A stretch of DNA of 64,000 nucleotides. Origin: Bermanella sp034110565 (lineage in GTDB: Bacteria > Pseudomonadota > Gammaproteobacteria > Pseudomonadales > Oceanobacteraceae). The notes under the pieces are model-generated. The model did no database searches and had not been told where the DNA came from. It saw nothing but the letters and a program-made list of their open reading frames with translations. The translations under genes were made by a program, and so were the position numbers. Positions 42,110 through 51,068 of this stretch are shown here, piece by piece (position 1 is the first letter of the stretch; the number at the start of each line of letters is the position of its first letter). Location: the NCBI GenBank assembly GCA_034110565.1, contig JAWUYY010000033.1, positions 15,754 through 79,753 on the forward strand. The letters are read 5' to 3'.

Positions 42110-44566
42110 TTATGCAAAAATATCCTGCTGAGGATTAATTAGATCGTCGAATCGCTCCCCTAAAAAATACAGAATACTATCGACCACAGGGGCAATTTGT
42201 TTTTCAAGATAATGTTCATAGTTAATGGTAAACGGCGCTTGATCTAAACATTCAATAGCCACTGGCCCTTGTTGCGTAATGATGTATTCAATCCAGCCGC
42301 CATTTTCATATGGACTATTTTGATTCGCTTGAGAATACAGTTCACTGGCTAATTTAGCCGCTTGAATTTGGGGCGGAATATTCTTTACATATGTATTTAG
42401 AGGCTTACGAATACGCTTTTTGTAAACCAGCTGTTGATCTCGCTTGCCGGATGTTAGCTCAAGGACAATCGACTGCAAATAATCTTTATAGGGTTGGTCA
42501 TGGAATATATGAGAATACAATTGAGTTTGTACTTCTTTTGCAAGGCTGGTCCAATCACTGCGCACGGCTTCTAGGCCTTTAAAAATAAGCTGATCGTGTT
42601 GAGTTAATCCTGCATAACGTTTTTTACTACCAAGCTCACTTCCGCGAATGGTGGGCATTAGAAATTTTTGGTAATGGCTTTCAAATTCGATTTCTAATTG
42701 GCTTTCAATGTTGTGTTCACTTTTAAGTTGTTCTTGCCAATACTGATTTAAACCGTTTTGTAATGTTCGGCCAATGGTTTGTGATTCTTCGAAAGTCAGT
42801 GATTCGTTACAGGCTTTCTTTCCTGTATGCAGGCTGACAAATACACTATCGGTATCGCCATAAATCACTTGATAACCTTGTTTTTCAATCCATTTTCCAC
42901 TGCGCTGAATGATCTCATGGCCGCGTTCAGTAATGGAGCTTGCTAAACGTGCATCAAAAAAACGGCAGCCAGTACTGCCTAGAATGCCATAAAAACTATT
43001 CATGATGATTTTGATGGCTTGACTCGTAGCAGCATTTTTTTGCTTTTTTGCTTCGTCTCGTTCAGCCCAAAGCTGGGTGATGATATCGGGTAAGAAATGC
43101 CGATCACGATGAAAGTAAGCATCATGAAAGCCTTTTATAACGCTTTCTTGCTCGCCTGATTCGTGTGCATTTAAGCCTTCAATTAATCCCATAGGATCAA
43201 TTTTAAAGGTGCGAATAATACTTGGATATAGGCTTTTAAAATCTAGTACGAGTACGTCTTGGTAAAGACCGGGTTTGCTTTCCATGACAAAGCCGCCAGG
43301 GGCTTTGAATTCTCCAAAGCCTTCACCAATATTGGGTGCAATAAAACCCGCGCGGTGCAATTTAGGTAAGTATAAGTATTCAAATGCGGCCACAGAGCCG
43401 CCTACGCGATCGAGTAAGTGCCCTGTCAGAAAGCTGCGCTGAATGAGGTATTGTAAAATCTGAGTGTGCTCAAAGATATCCAATACCAATTGGCAGTCAT
43501 TGGCGTTGTATTTTGCTAGCGCGACTTTGTCTTGTTCAAATAGGTCAGTAATGGCTTTGCCTCGATCACTCATGCTGCCTTTATGACCGTCTAGCTTTTT
43601 CCCTGTGCCCAATAGGGTTTGTGAAACATGCTCAAGAGAAAAACTTTCAAAGGTGTAGGTGGCATTACGCAGCGCATCAATGCCGTCAACAATGACGCGC
43701 CCAGGAATATCCACAAAATTTAGATTGTTTTGCCCTTGGCGGATGTTGACTTGCGAGCCATCGCGACACCAATTAAAAGGAATGCCGTGTTCTCGGTATA
43801 CTCGGTGCAATACGCTGAAGTCAAAGTTAATAACATTCCAGCCAATGATAACGTCAGGGTCTAATGTTTGAATGTAGGTGTTAGCGGCTTGTAATAATTC
43901 TCGGACATTTTTAAACAACACTAACCAGCCCGGTGTCACATCTTGTTTATGGCCAAGCATATACACTCGTTTTTCACTGTGTGTTTGGCCATTCTGATCT
44001 TGCCATTGGCTAACAAAGCCAATACTGAAGAGTTTTTCTTTTTGTTCTTTGGTGGGCATGGACGTTTCGATATCGACGCTTACCACTTTTAAACGAGGTT
44101 GGTATGTACTGGATTGTATTTGCGGTTTGATCCAAGTGTTATGTTCACTAGGTTGCCCATTAAATTCTAAGCTGCCTTTAATAAAGCGTTCCATTAAAAA
44201 ACGATGGGGTGGGCGAATATCGGATTCCCATAGCGTTATTTTGTGCTGTTCGCAGTACTGGCGTAAGGAAACCTGCATTTGATGGCTTTGGCAATAAATA
44301 GCACTAACAGGCTCGCCGCTGAAATGCTTAAGCGGTAAGGCTTCAACACGTATGCCATCAAGCTTGGGTAGGTCTTCACTTTGTTGTTGCGCGCAGAAGC
44401 TCACACCCTCTTGGTAAGGGAAGTGTAAACACTGTGGACCAGCATCAGTACTTAACCAAAAGCTAAGCTGTAACTGTCCTTGTATGTCTTTCCAGTGTTG
44501 TGACAGGATGAATCCGTGCACGTTTGACCTTATTTGGTTTTGGGCTTCAATTAGTATAAGACTCAA
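42110..44566 (-). CDS. polB: DNA polymerase II
   Basis: An 818-residue family B DNA polymerase, comparable to E. coli Pol II (783). The proofreading domain has exo I VVSVDIETS, exo II NVINFDFSVLH and exo III YNANDCQLV. The polymerase has motif A DFKSLYPSIIRTF, motif B around NSFYGILGSTGCRFF and motif C YGDTDSVFV. All catalytic acids are kept. Family members act in SOS-linked replication restart and lesion bypass. Its start is only 12 bases from the divergent pentapeptide-repeat gene, so its promoter must lie inside that gene; I see no good LexA box there. Confidence 0.97.
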   Translation of the reverse strand: MSLILIEAQNQIRSNVHGFILSQHWKDIQGQLQLSFWLSTDAGPQCLHFPYQEGVSFCAQQQSEDLPKLDGIRVEALPLKHFSGEPVSAIYCQSHQMQVSLRQYCEQHKITLWESDIRPPHRFLMERFIKGSLEFNGQPSEHNTWIKPQIQSSTYQPRLKVVSVDIETSMPTKEQKEKLFSIGFVSQWQDQNGQTHSEKRVYMLGHKQDVTPGWLVLFKNVRELLQAANTYIQTLDPDVIIGWNVINFDFSVLHRVYREHGIPFNWCRDGSQVNIRQGQNNLNFVDIPGRVIVDGIDALRNATYTFESFSLEHVSQTLLGTGKKLDGHKGSMSDRGKAITDLFEQDKVALAKYNANDCQLVLDIFEHTQILQYLIQRSFLTGHLLDRVGGSVAAFEYLYLPKLHRAGFIAPNIGEGFGEFKAPGGFVMESKPGLYQDVLVLDFKSLYPSIIRTFKIDPMGLIEGLNAHESGEQESVIKGFHDAYFHRDRHFLPDIITQLWAERDEAKKQKNAATSQAIKIIMNSFYGILGSTGCRFFDARLASSITERGHEIIQRSGKWIEKQGYQVIYGDTDSVFVSLHTGKKACNESLTFEESQTIGRTLQNGLNQYWQEQLKSEHNIESQLEIEFESHYQKFLMPTIRGSELGSKKRYAGLTQHDQLIFKGLEAVRSDWTSLAKEVQTQLYSHIFHDQPYKDYLQSIVLELTSGKRDQQLVYKKRIRKPLNTYVKNIPPQIQAAKLASELYSQANQNSPYENGGWIEYIITQQGPVAIECLDQAPFTINYEHYLEKQIAPVVDSILYFLGERFDDLINPQQDIFA

Positions 44567-44578
44567 AAGGAGTGAAGT

Positions 44579-44920
44579 ATGAAACCTAGGATTTCCCCTG
44601 ATCCCATGTACCAGCTACTAAGGGATGAAAAAGTCGATGAGTTTAACAAGCTTAAGGCACAAGGAAAGAGCTGTGATCTCTCTGGTTGTGATTTTCGGGG
44701 GCTAGACCTGCGAAACCTTGATGTTAAGGGCTTAGACCTGAGTAATGCTTACTTTCGTGGCAGTGATTTACGCTCATTGGACTTTCGTGGCTCAAAGCTT
44801 AACGGGGCGAGTTTGGCAGATGCTAAAATCAGCGGTTGCTTTTTCCCTGCCGATATTTCTGCCCAAGAGATTCTTATGTCTTTCGAGCAAGGTACTCGCC
44901 TGCGTCAGCCTTCTTTATGA
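44579..44920 (+). CDS. Pentapeptide-repeat protein
   Basis: A 113-residue soluble protein with a short right-handed beta-helix. Pentapeptides with the A(D/N)Lxx pattern run from about 33 to 85 (CDLSG, CDFRG, LDLRN, LDVKG, LDLSN, AYFRG, SDLRS, LDFRG, SKLNG, ASLAD, AKISG), capped by charged tails. The function is unknown; some relatives mimic DNA and inhibit gyrase, but this short one cannot be assigned. An AAAGGAGTG ribosome binding site precedes ATG. It is divergent from polB with 12 bases between start codons, so the two share promoter DNA. Confidence 0.82.
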   Translation: MKPRISPDPMYQLLRDEKVDEFNKLKAQGKSCDLSGCDFRGLDLRNLDVKGLDLSNAYFRGSDLRSLDFRGSKLNGASLADAKISGCFFPADISAQEILMSFEQGTRLRQPSL

Positions 44921-44961
44921 AACACAGTGTAAATCTGTGAATTGTGACTATTTTTTGCCCA

Positions 44962-44991
44962 TTGACTGGGAAAAAGAATAGTTTTTATGGT
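44962..44991 (+). promoter_or_regulatory. Promoter of the cNMP-binding-like gene
   Basis: TTGACT (44962-44967) and TATGGT (44986-44991) are separated by 18 bases, 25 bases before ATG 45016. Start near 44998 leaves a leader of about 18 bases. Confidence 0.5.
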
Positions 44992-45015
44992 AGAAATACG
45001 CCCCCTGATTAATTA

Positions 45016-45825
45016 ATGGCCAGTATCATGTTGTTTCTTGGCAAAGCCCCTGAACCTACCCATGAATTGCTTGAACGCTTAGATTTACTCACAGAGCGTT
45101 TATTGCAAGACTTGGATGCACCAAGTCAGCTAAAAACCTACCCCAATGGAACTCAGCTATTTGATTGCTTAGGCAGTGAGCAGCTAGGTATCCTACGCAG
45201 TGGTCTTGTTACAGTGGTCAATGGTGGCGTTGATGCTGCGTGCTTGCAACCAGGTGACATCATCGGCTTAAGCCGAGTATTTGGTTTGCCCCATGCGCAG
45301 CTTAGAGTCGAAGATGACGCGGAAATCGAATTGATTCAGCGAGATGATTTCATGGCCTATGTACAGGCTGAACCTCAACGCCAGCATCGTTTTAGTAATT
45401 ACTTACTTACAAAGTTGACCATGTATCAGGGGCTTCTTTCTTTCTATCACAGTGAAACTCAAGTTCAAGCGCCAACCGGTTTCCAACATATTGAGTCCGG
45501 TATTGTGATGATCAAAGAAGGGGATTTAGCCGACACGGTTTATCAACTTATGTCTGGCAGTGCGGATGTAACCGTCAACGGCGTGACAGTAGGTGAGGTG
45601 CTTTCTGGTGAAATATTCGGTGTTATGGCCGCGTTTACAGGTGAGCAGCGTAATGCCACCGTGATTGCTAGAGAAGATTGCCAACTGCTGGCCATACCTA
45701 AAGCACAGTTCGTGAATTTAATTAAAGCGCAGCCAGAAATTGCCATTACCTTGCTTGATAATATGTCCCGTCGGATTAAATCGCTAAATGAACAAGTGTC
45801 TGGGTCTCAGCGTGAAATCGCTTAA
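45016..45825 (+). CDS. Protein with two cyclic-nucleotide-binding-like domains, no HTH
   Basis: A 269-residue protein with two jelly-roll domains. The first (about 30-120: LKTYPNGTQLFDCLGSEQLG) is degenerate. The second (about 150-250: GFQHIESGIVMIKEGDLADT, then VLSGEIFGVMAAFTGEQRNA) has the phosphate-binding cassette shape but lacks the usual Arg-Thr-Ala arrangement. No DNA-binding domain follows, so it is not a CRP-type regulator; the C-terminus is a helix (LLDNMSRRIKSLNEQVSG). The function is unknown. The start may be ATG 45016 or ATG 45028; neither has a Shine-Dalgarno. Confidence 0.75.
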   Translation: MASIMLFLGKAPEPTHELLERLDLLTERLLQDLDAPSQLKTYPNGTQLFDCLGSEQLGILRSGLVTVVNGGVDAACLQPGDIIGLSRVFGLPHAQLRVEDDAEIELIQRDDFMAYVQAEPQRQHRFSNYLLTKLTMYQGLLSFYHSETQVQAPTGFQHIESGIVMIKEGDLADTVYQLMSGSADVTVNGVTVGEVLSGEIFGVMAAFTGEQRNATVIAREDCQLLAIPKAQFVNLIKAQPEIAITLLDNMSRRIKSLNEQVSGSQREIA

Positions 45826-45853
45826 GTAGACAATATTTGCCTTTTTTGAATTT

Positions 45854-45901
45854 AATTGAGAATAATTCTTGATAAGCTAAATGATAATGACTATTATTAC
45901 G
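45854..45901 (+). promoter_or_regulatory. Fur-controlled promoter
   Basis: TTGATA (45869-45874) and TATTAT (45892-45897) make a sigma-70 promoter with a 17-base spacer. Two Fur-box-like sequences cover it: GAGAATAATTCTT within 45854-45872 overlaps the -35, and GATAATGACTATTATTACG (45883-45901), 14 of 19 positions of the classical box, overlaps the -10. Holo-Fur would block polymerase directly. Confidence 0.75.
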
Positions 45902-45904
45902 TTG

Positions 45905-46034
45905 TTGTCATGACAAGCCCAGTATCTTTGCTCAAAGGGTACTAAGCAGCAAGTTAATCATGGCACACTCTCTCATCAAGCTAATCACATTGTCGATTTG
46001 ACAAGGCCGCTCATTACACCGAGCGGTTTTTTTT
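45905..46034 (+). ncRNA. Candidate Fur-repressed small RNA (RyhB/PrrF-like)
   Basis: Downstream of the Fur-boxed promoter there is no gene on the plus strand, only about 130 bases that end at a strong intrinsic terminator (CCGCTC/GAGCGG stem, 46007-46026, eight T to 46034). Only two tiny ORFs (11 and 13 codons) occur. The arrangement of iron-box promoter, short noncoding transcript and terminator is that of RyhB and PrrF RNAs, which silence iron-using proteins when iron is low. The sequence lacks obvious identity with RyhB beyond a shared CACATTG, so homology is not claimed. An Hfq-binding U tail is present. Confidence 0.7.
46007..46034 (+). terminator. Terminator of the candidate small RNA
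   Basis: CCGCTC and GAGCGG pair around the loop ATTACACC, followed by eight T. It is a classic Rho-independent terminator. Confidence 0.88.
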
Positions 46035-46094
46035 CGTCTGCTGTTTGTGCTACCCATAGGTATTTCTATTTACAGCTTTTGTATAAGGGATGAT

Positions 46095-48122
46095 TTATTG
46101 ATTAAGGCTAGGGTTATAAAAATAATATTGATTGCGCCCAGATGCTTTTGCAGCATACATAGCAATGTCTGCATTGCGAGTTAGGGTAAGAGTATCTTCG
46201 CCATCTTGCGGATACAAACTGATTCCGACACTGCAACTTATTTCTAAAATGTGCTCATTCACCTGATAAGGTTGAGCTAGGGCGTGTATGATTTTTTTAG
46301 AAAAGTCACCAGCATGTTGCGAATGCTGTAAGTCTTCCATGATGATAATGAATTCGTCTCCACCCAATCGTGCTACCGTATCACTGTCTCGCACCAGTTT
46401 TTTTAACCTTGATGCCACAATTTTTAAGACGCTATCCCCAGTCTCATGGCCATACAAATCATTAATGGGTTTGAATTTATCTAAATCAAAGAACAGTAGT
46501 GCGCATAATGTATTATGTCGTTTTGCTCGTATGAGTGCTTGTGTAAGACGGTCATGGTAGAGGCTGCGGTTAGCTAAGCCTGTTAGATAATCATAATGAG
46601 CGAGTTTTTTGAGTTGCTCTTCAGCGGCTTTTCTTTCACTTATATCCGTAATACTAATTACGAAGTGGCTAATTTTATTGTGTTTATCTTTTACAATATT
46701 GATTTTCACATAAGCGGAAATGGTCTGTTCGTTAGAAATTGTATCAAGTACGTCACCTTGCCAATGACCGGTATCATGTAAGCTCCTTGAAATGTTTTGA
46801 TGAAAACCTTCTGTCATTGAATTTAAAGCAAGGATGGGTGGAATGGTGCCAAGTAGTTGCTGTTTAGATAAGCCTGTTTTCTTACAGTAAGCATTATTAA
46901 CGGCGATAATATGCTTAAATTTATCAGTAATAATCATACCATCGTTACTGGTCTCAAATACGGTGGCAGACAGTTTAAGTTTCGTTTCGTTTGATTTCTG
47001 TAAGCTTTGATCCACGACAAAACAGATTCCTTTATCTGTCTCGCCATTTAGTAATGTTGCGCCTAGATAAACTGGAATGAAATGACCTTGCTTATGAATG
47101 ATTTCTTTTTCAAAGGGTGTACACATACCATTTTTTAATAATTCGGCAGTGGCTTTTTGATCGGTACTTTTATACTCATCAGGAGTGAGTGTTCGCCAGT
47201 TGATCTTACCGGCTTCTAGTTCTTCTCGGCTATACCCGATGATATTGAGGTAAGCATCATTGGCTGTATAAATACGTCCATCCATGTGCCAGTCCATTAT
47301 ACCAATAACGTTGGCTTGATATAGGGACAAAAACCGATTCTCACTGTCCATCAGTTCCTGCTCTGTTTTATTTAGGGCGAGAACAATGTGGCGTGTGATT
47401 AGAAAAATACTGAATGAAAGTAAGCCAATAAATACCAAGCTGATCGTGAATAAAGTTGATTTTATCCAGTGAGCACCTTCGCTTAGTATTAAGGAGAAAT
47501 CGGTCCCAATTTTATGCAATTCTAGGCTTAGTACTTTAATCTCTTCAAGGTTCTTTTTTAAACATGCGTTATCGGATGCAATAATGCACTGATGTATGTT
47601 CTGCCCTGATAGTATTAATTCGTTTATTTTTCTATCACCATCATCCCAAATAGCGTTTGCTTGTTTTAAGTAATAAAAATCTTCAAAACGAATAAAGAAA
47701 TCAATCATACTATCGACATCATTGGGATGGTTGCCACCAGCCAAGAAACCAATACGAGAGCGTTCTTTGTTAGGAGGTGTTTCAAGCAGGGCCAGTCGAC
47801 CGTCTTTATCACCAAGGTTGATGCTTAAGGCCTGTTTGAATTTCTCGTAATCAGAGAGGTTACGGCTACGAGCATAGCGTTCGAGATGTAAGACAGCATC
47901 TTTTTGGGCCTTGGCCCAAAGTCCTTCGCCGCGAACAAAGGCGCGGACACCATTGAGTGTTTCAGACTGCGCGTAGCCTAAGCTTATAAGCATGATGCTG
48001 GACATAATAAAGATACTAACAATAATCAGCACTTTTCTTCTAATCGGTGAACCTACAGCCTTATCTTTTGCAAGCTCGAATCGTGTTTTAGTGTCAGTCA
48101 TATGCCACACAAAGGGTGTCAT
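46095..48122 (-). CDS. PAS-PAS diguanylate cyclase
   Basis: A 675-residue inner-membrane protein. The N-terminus has a membrane helix (about 30-50) and a second at about 222-245, with a periplasmic sensor domain between. Two PAS domains follow (about 260-380 and 385-500), then GGDEF (515-675). The motif GGDEF is at 587-591 and an RxxD inhibition site (RDSD, 578-581) lies five residues before it, so the cyclase is probably active and product-inhibited. No EAL domain is present. The start is uncertain (ATG 48122 or the ATG eight codons in) and lacks a ribosome binding site. It faces the candidate small RNA gene. Confidence 0.95.
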   Translation of the reverse strand: MTPFVWHMTDTKTRFELAKDKAVGSPIRRKVLIIVSIFIMSSIMLISLGYAQSETLNGVRAFVRGEGLWAKAQKDAVLHLERYARSRNLSDYEKFKQALSINLGDKDGRLALLETPPNKERSRIGFLAGGNHPNDVDSMIDFFIRFEDFYYLKQANAIWDDGDRKINELILSGQNIHQCIIASDNACLKKNLEEIKVLSLELHKIGTDFSLILSEGAHWIKSTLFTISLVFIGLLSFSIFLITRHIVLALNKTEQELMDSENRFLSLYQANVIGIMDWHMDGRIYTANDAYLNIIGYSREELEAGKINWRTLTPDEYKSTDQKATAELLKNGMCTPFEKEIIHKQGHFIPVYLGATLLNGETDKGICFVVDQSLQKSNETKLKLSATVFETSNDGMIITDKFKHIIAVNNAYCKKTGLSKQQLLGTIPPILALNSMTEGFHQNISRSLHDTGHWQGDVLDTISNEQTISAYVKINIVKDKHNKISHFVISITDISERKAAEEQLKKLAHYDYLTGLANRSLYHDRLTQALIRAKRHNTLCALLFFDLDKFKPINDLYGHETGDSVLKIVASRLKKLVRDSDTVARLGGDEFIIIMEDLQHSQHAGDFSKKIIHALAQPYQVNEHILEISCSVGISLYPQDGEDTLTLTRNADIAMYAAKASGRNQYYFYNPSLNQ

Positions 48123-48173
48123 TATTAAATTAAAGTCGTTATATTTTATTATAGACGTTAATTTTTAAAGGAC

Positions 48174-48848
48174 TTATGTGTCTTCTGGTTCTGTAAATAG
48201 ATCGCCATATTCATTTTGAATGGCCTCATATTCAGCGACACCCTGATTAACTTGATCGTTTTGACGCAATGTATCCAGAGTGGACAATACATCGACGACA
48301 TTCTCGAATTCGCTGATCAATGACGTGTCAGCGCCTATCTCTTTAAGGTGGGCCAGCACCTGATTGGCGTTGTCCAGTGCAACGACTTCGTTTTGACGTT
48401 GTGAACTTGTGCTGGCGGAGTCCATGTTATCAATGGCTAAAGCAATCGGTTCGAGCATAGAAATAGTCTTCTCGTCCCCTTGTTTTGAGGCCTCAAACAT
48501 AAAACTGTTTATAAAGTGCTTCGATTGGGCAATAGTTGATTGTTCTGCTTGCTCACCACCTAAAGACTGCAAGTCATTGTTATTGATAAAGCCATTCTCA
48601 TATAAACTCTGGCTTAATGCCGCCACATTGTTTGAAGCGATCGGCCCGTTAAAGAACTCTTTGCTAATGGCACTAAGCTTTTGGCTACGAATCGATAAAC
48701 TTAAGCTATCAGAACTAACGGTGCTAGATGTGCGCACAGTTGTGGAGTCTGCGTCACCGGCTTGCTCGGTAGCTAAATCACTGCCTAGGTTTTTATTTTC
48801 TTGGTAAAGGTTACTAATTAAACTGGGTAAAGGGCTGTTAATATCCAT
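48174..48848 (-). CDS. Hypothetical soluble protein, Ser/Asn/Gln-rich
   Basis: A protein of about 224 residues (237 with a GTG start at 48887). I prefer ATG 48848 (MDINSPLPSLISNLYQENKN). It has no signal peptide or membrane segment. Residues 30-60 are Ser/Thr-rich and disordered (DSTTVRTSSTVSSDSLSLSI); the rest is helical and acidic, ending EYGDLFTEPEDT. I do not recognise the family. It follows the diguanylate cyclase gene in the opposite reading order (upstream of it on the same strand, 51 bases apart), so both may share a transcript. Confidence 0.65.
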   Translation of the reverse strand: MDINSPLPSLISNLYQENKNLGSDLATEQAGDADSTTVRTSSTVSSDSLSLSIRSQKLSAISKEFFNGPIASNNVAALSQSLYENGFINNNDLQSLGGEQAEQSTIAQSKHFINSFMFEASKQGDEKTISMLEPIALAIDNMDSASTSSQRQNEVVALDNANQVLAHLKEIGADTSLISEFENVVDVLSTLDTLRQNDQVNQGVAEYEAIQNEYGDLFTEPEDT

Positions 48849-48929
48849 GGCCTGTCTCGGTAATGAAAGAGGTTGATTGAGAGTCACATTAGAAATAGCA
48901 AGTTATACGCCAACGAGAATTGAGTTAAG

Positions 48930-49040
48930 ATGGCCGTTTTATCGCTGAATAAAAGGCAAGTACTGACCGTTTCAAGTTCAAAAAAAATAGATGCGGCTAA
49001 ATCTGGCCGTGGTGGTACTCATGACATGAGTAATGTCTGA
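48930..49040 (+). CDS. Possible 36-codon small ORF (doubtful)
   Basis: ATG at 48930 opens 36 codons (starting MAVLSLNKRQVLTVSSSKKI) in the gap between divergent genes. No clear ribosome binding site precedes it, composition is basic and it overlaps the region where the promoter of the DUF1439 gene must lie. It may be chance. Confidence 0.2.
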   Translation: MAVLSLNKRQVLTVSSSKKIDAAKSGRGGTHDMSNV

Positions 49041-49059
49041 ATTCAAAAGAGAGAATAAG

Positions 49060-49602
49060 ATGATTAATCTGAAAGGCGTGTCCATAAAGCTTGTGTTGTT
49101 AAGTGCCATGTTATGTTCATTTTATGCCCACGGCTTTGAGCAAAAGTTGCAATTTAGCGAGGCCCAGTTACAAGAAAAATTGCAAGTTATGACACCTATT
49201 GAGCGTCAAACGCTATTTGCCAATATTGTATTAACCGATGCTAAATTACATTTGCTTGATAAAGAAAATCAACTGTCAGTAAAAGCATTTTTAGATGTAA
49301 CTGCATTTGGTGGTTTACATGGATCGGGCCATGTGACAGTGCAGGGGAGTATTATTTATAACGCAAGTGAAGGGGCATTTTATTTAGATAATGCAAAGCT
49401 TGTGCAATTGCATGTGGATCAATTATCGAAAGAGACGGTTACCCAACTCAAACCTGTACTGCAGGATATTATCTCCCAGAGCCTGCAGAGCCAGCCTATT
49501 TATCGTCTACAAGACGATGATATGCGTCAGGCATTATTAAAAGCCAGCTTGAAAAGCGTTGAAGTAAAGCAGAAAACATTATTCGTTACGCTAGGTTTTT
49601 AA
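49060..49602 (+). CDS. DUF1439-family exported protein
   Basis: A 180-residue protein. The start is ATG 49060 (MINLKGVSIKLVLLSAMLCS) with AGAGAGAA upstream, giving a signal peptide ending near AHG; it has no lipobox in the usual form (the Cys at 19 is not in an L-x-x-C lipobox context of good quality). The rest fits DUF1439 (YceB-like): alternating beta strands with LTDAKLHLLDKENQLSVKAF and HVDQLSKETVTQLKPVLQDI. Family members are periplasmic with a lipid-binding-like fold and unknown function. It ends 6 bases before the convergent MATE gene. Confidence 0.78.
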   Translation: MINLKGVSIKLVLLSAMLCSFYAHGFEQKLQFSEAQLQEKLQVMTPIERQTLFANIVLTDAKLHLLDKENQLSVKAFLDVTAFGGLHGSGHVTVQGSIIYNASEGAFYLDNAKLVQLHVDQLSKETVTQLKPVLQDIISQSLQSQPIYRLQDDDMRQALLKASLKSVEVKQKTLFVTLGF

Positions 49603-49607
49603 CCTAG

Positions 49608-50954
49608 CTATACACTGAATAAACGTTGTCGAATCTTAGGATTATTTTTGGCACGTACAAATAGCATTAGCATGGTTAAGCCCATCAACAAGTTACCAAT
49701 TGCACAACCCCAAAATAAGCCGGTTAACCCTCCAAAATATTGACCTAGCCATGCGCAGGGTAAATAGAAAATAAACAACCGCATCAGATTTATATTGAGA
49801 GATAAATGGGTTTTATACAATGCATTCATTGTAGCGGTACTGACTAATGTAAAGCCCATGGCAAAATAAGTTAGTGGCACGATATAAAGGAAACTTTTGA
49901 TAATACTCTGTACCTGTACTTCGTCACTGAAAATCTGACTGATAGGTTCAGCGAATAGAACCAGTAAAGCGTAAACTATAAGCTGCCATACGAATAAAAA
50001 TTGCATACTTTTAATTAATGCTTGTTCGATGCGCTTATCTTTTCCGGCCCCATGATTCTGACCGACGAAAGGCGGTAAGCTGGCAGTGAATGCCATAATA
50101 ACGATCATGGCCAAAGGTTCAATGCGACTGCCCACGCCGTATGCTGCAATGGCATGGGTGCCATATTGGGCAACCCAAGCCACCATAATACCGTTAGCTA
50201 GTGGTCCAAGCATGTTGGTTAAAGCCGCTGGAATACCTAACTTAGTGAGTTGGCGCCATTGTGCGAATACACCATTTGGAATAGCCAACGTGATGAGTTC
50301 TTTTTTTAATAAATAACGCAGCACTAAAATGAAAGCCACTGCCCAACTAATAGCCGTGGCAATGGCCGCCCCTTTCATTCCTAACTCAGGAAAAGGTCCT
50401 AAGCCGAATATTAATAATGGGTCGAGCACACCGTTAATAGCCGCACTGCCAAGCATGAGTAAGCTAGGTAGTTTGGTATTACCAGTTGCACGAATACTGG
50501 CGTTGACGATGACCAGTACAATTAATAATACGCAGCCTATGTACCACCAGGTCATGTAATCGGATATGAGTAATATTAATTCATCGCTAGCGCCTAGCCA
50601 GGTGAACACAATCGACTGGCTAGCGATGCCCACTACAGCGAGAGTGCACCCTAAAATAAAAGAAAGATATAAGCTGGATGTTACCCAGTTACGAGCTTGC
50701 TCCGTGTCTTTTTGCCCGATACTTCTTGCGACAACTGCACCCGTTGCAATGCTTAAACCAATCGCAAGATTCATGATCATCATGGTGACAGGAAAGGTAA
50801 AGCTGATAGCCGCTAGGGATTGTGTGCCCAATAAGCTAATAAAATAAGTATCAACCAGGTTGAATAAGAAAATGCTGAGTATGCCCAGCACCATAGGCGC
50901 AGTAAGTCGGTATAACCAACTTGAAATGGCACCTTGGGTAAGATCTGAGGCCAT
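49608..50954 (-). CDS. MATE-family multidrug/sodium antiporter
   Basis: A 448-residue inner-membrane exporter with about twelve membrane helices in two similar halves. MATE signatures are visible: WLYRLTAPMVLGILSIFLFN at the first helix, VDTYFISLLGTQSLAAISFT, and FTASLPPFVGQNHGAGKDKR at the second half (PFVGQNxGA). It is NorM/DinF-like; substrates and coupling ion cannot be told. It is divergent from the solute-binding protein gene. The product ends with a basic tail. Confidence 0.92.
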   Translation of the reverse strand: MASDLTQGAISSWLYRLTAPMVLGILSIFLFNLVDTYFISLLGTQSLAAISFTFPVTMMIMNLAIGLSIATGAVVARSIGQKDTEQARNWVTSSLYLSFILGCTLAVVGIASQSIVFTWLGASDELILLISDYMTWWYIGCVLLIVLVIVNASIRATGNTKLPSLLMLGSAAINGVLDPLLIFGLGPFPELGMKGAAIATAISWAVAFILVLRYLLKKELITLAIPNGVFAQWRQLTKLGIPAALTNMLGPLANGIMVAWVAQYGTHAIAAYGVGSRIEPLAMIVIMAFTASLPPFVGQNHGAGKDKRIEQALIKSMQFLFVWQLIVYALLVLFAEPISQIFSDEVQVQSIIKSFLYIVPLTYFAMGFTLVSTATMNALYKTHLSLNINLMRLFIFYLPCAWLGQYFGGLTGLFWGCAIGNLLMGLTMLMLFVRAKNNPKIRQRLFSV

Positions 50955-51068
50955 AGTATCCGTGCTTGAGTTTCAAAAAGATCGGTTATCATGCCATAGT
51001 TAGCCATAATCAGGGCAGGATGTAGATGAATGGTGTGTTTCTTCTATACTCATAATAGAGGATATTTT

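Noticed and set aside
39018..48122. A dedicated c-di-GMP operon from 39.0 to 48.1 kb
   Set aside because: The two c-di-GMP enzymes lie 4.8 kb apart with unrelated genes and different transcription units between them; no PilZ or other effector gene is present.
48930..49040. Firm call of a 36-residue small protein
   Set aside because: No ribosome binding site and no recognisable sequence; it is listed only as a doubtful ORF.
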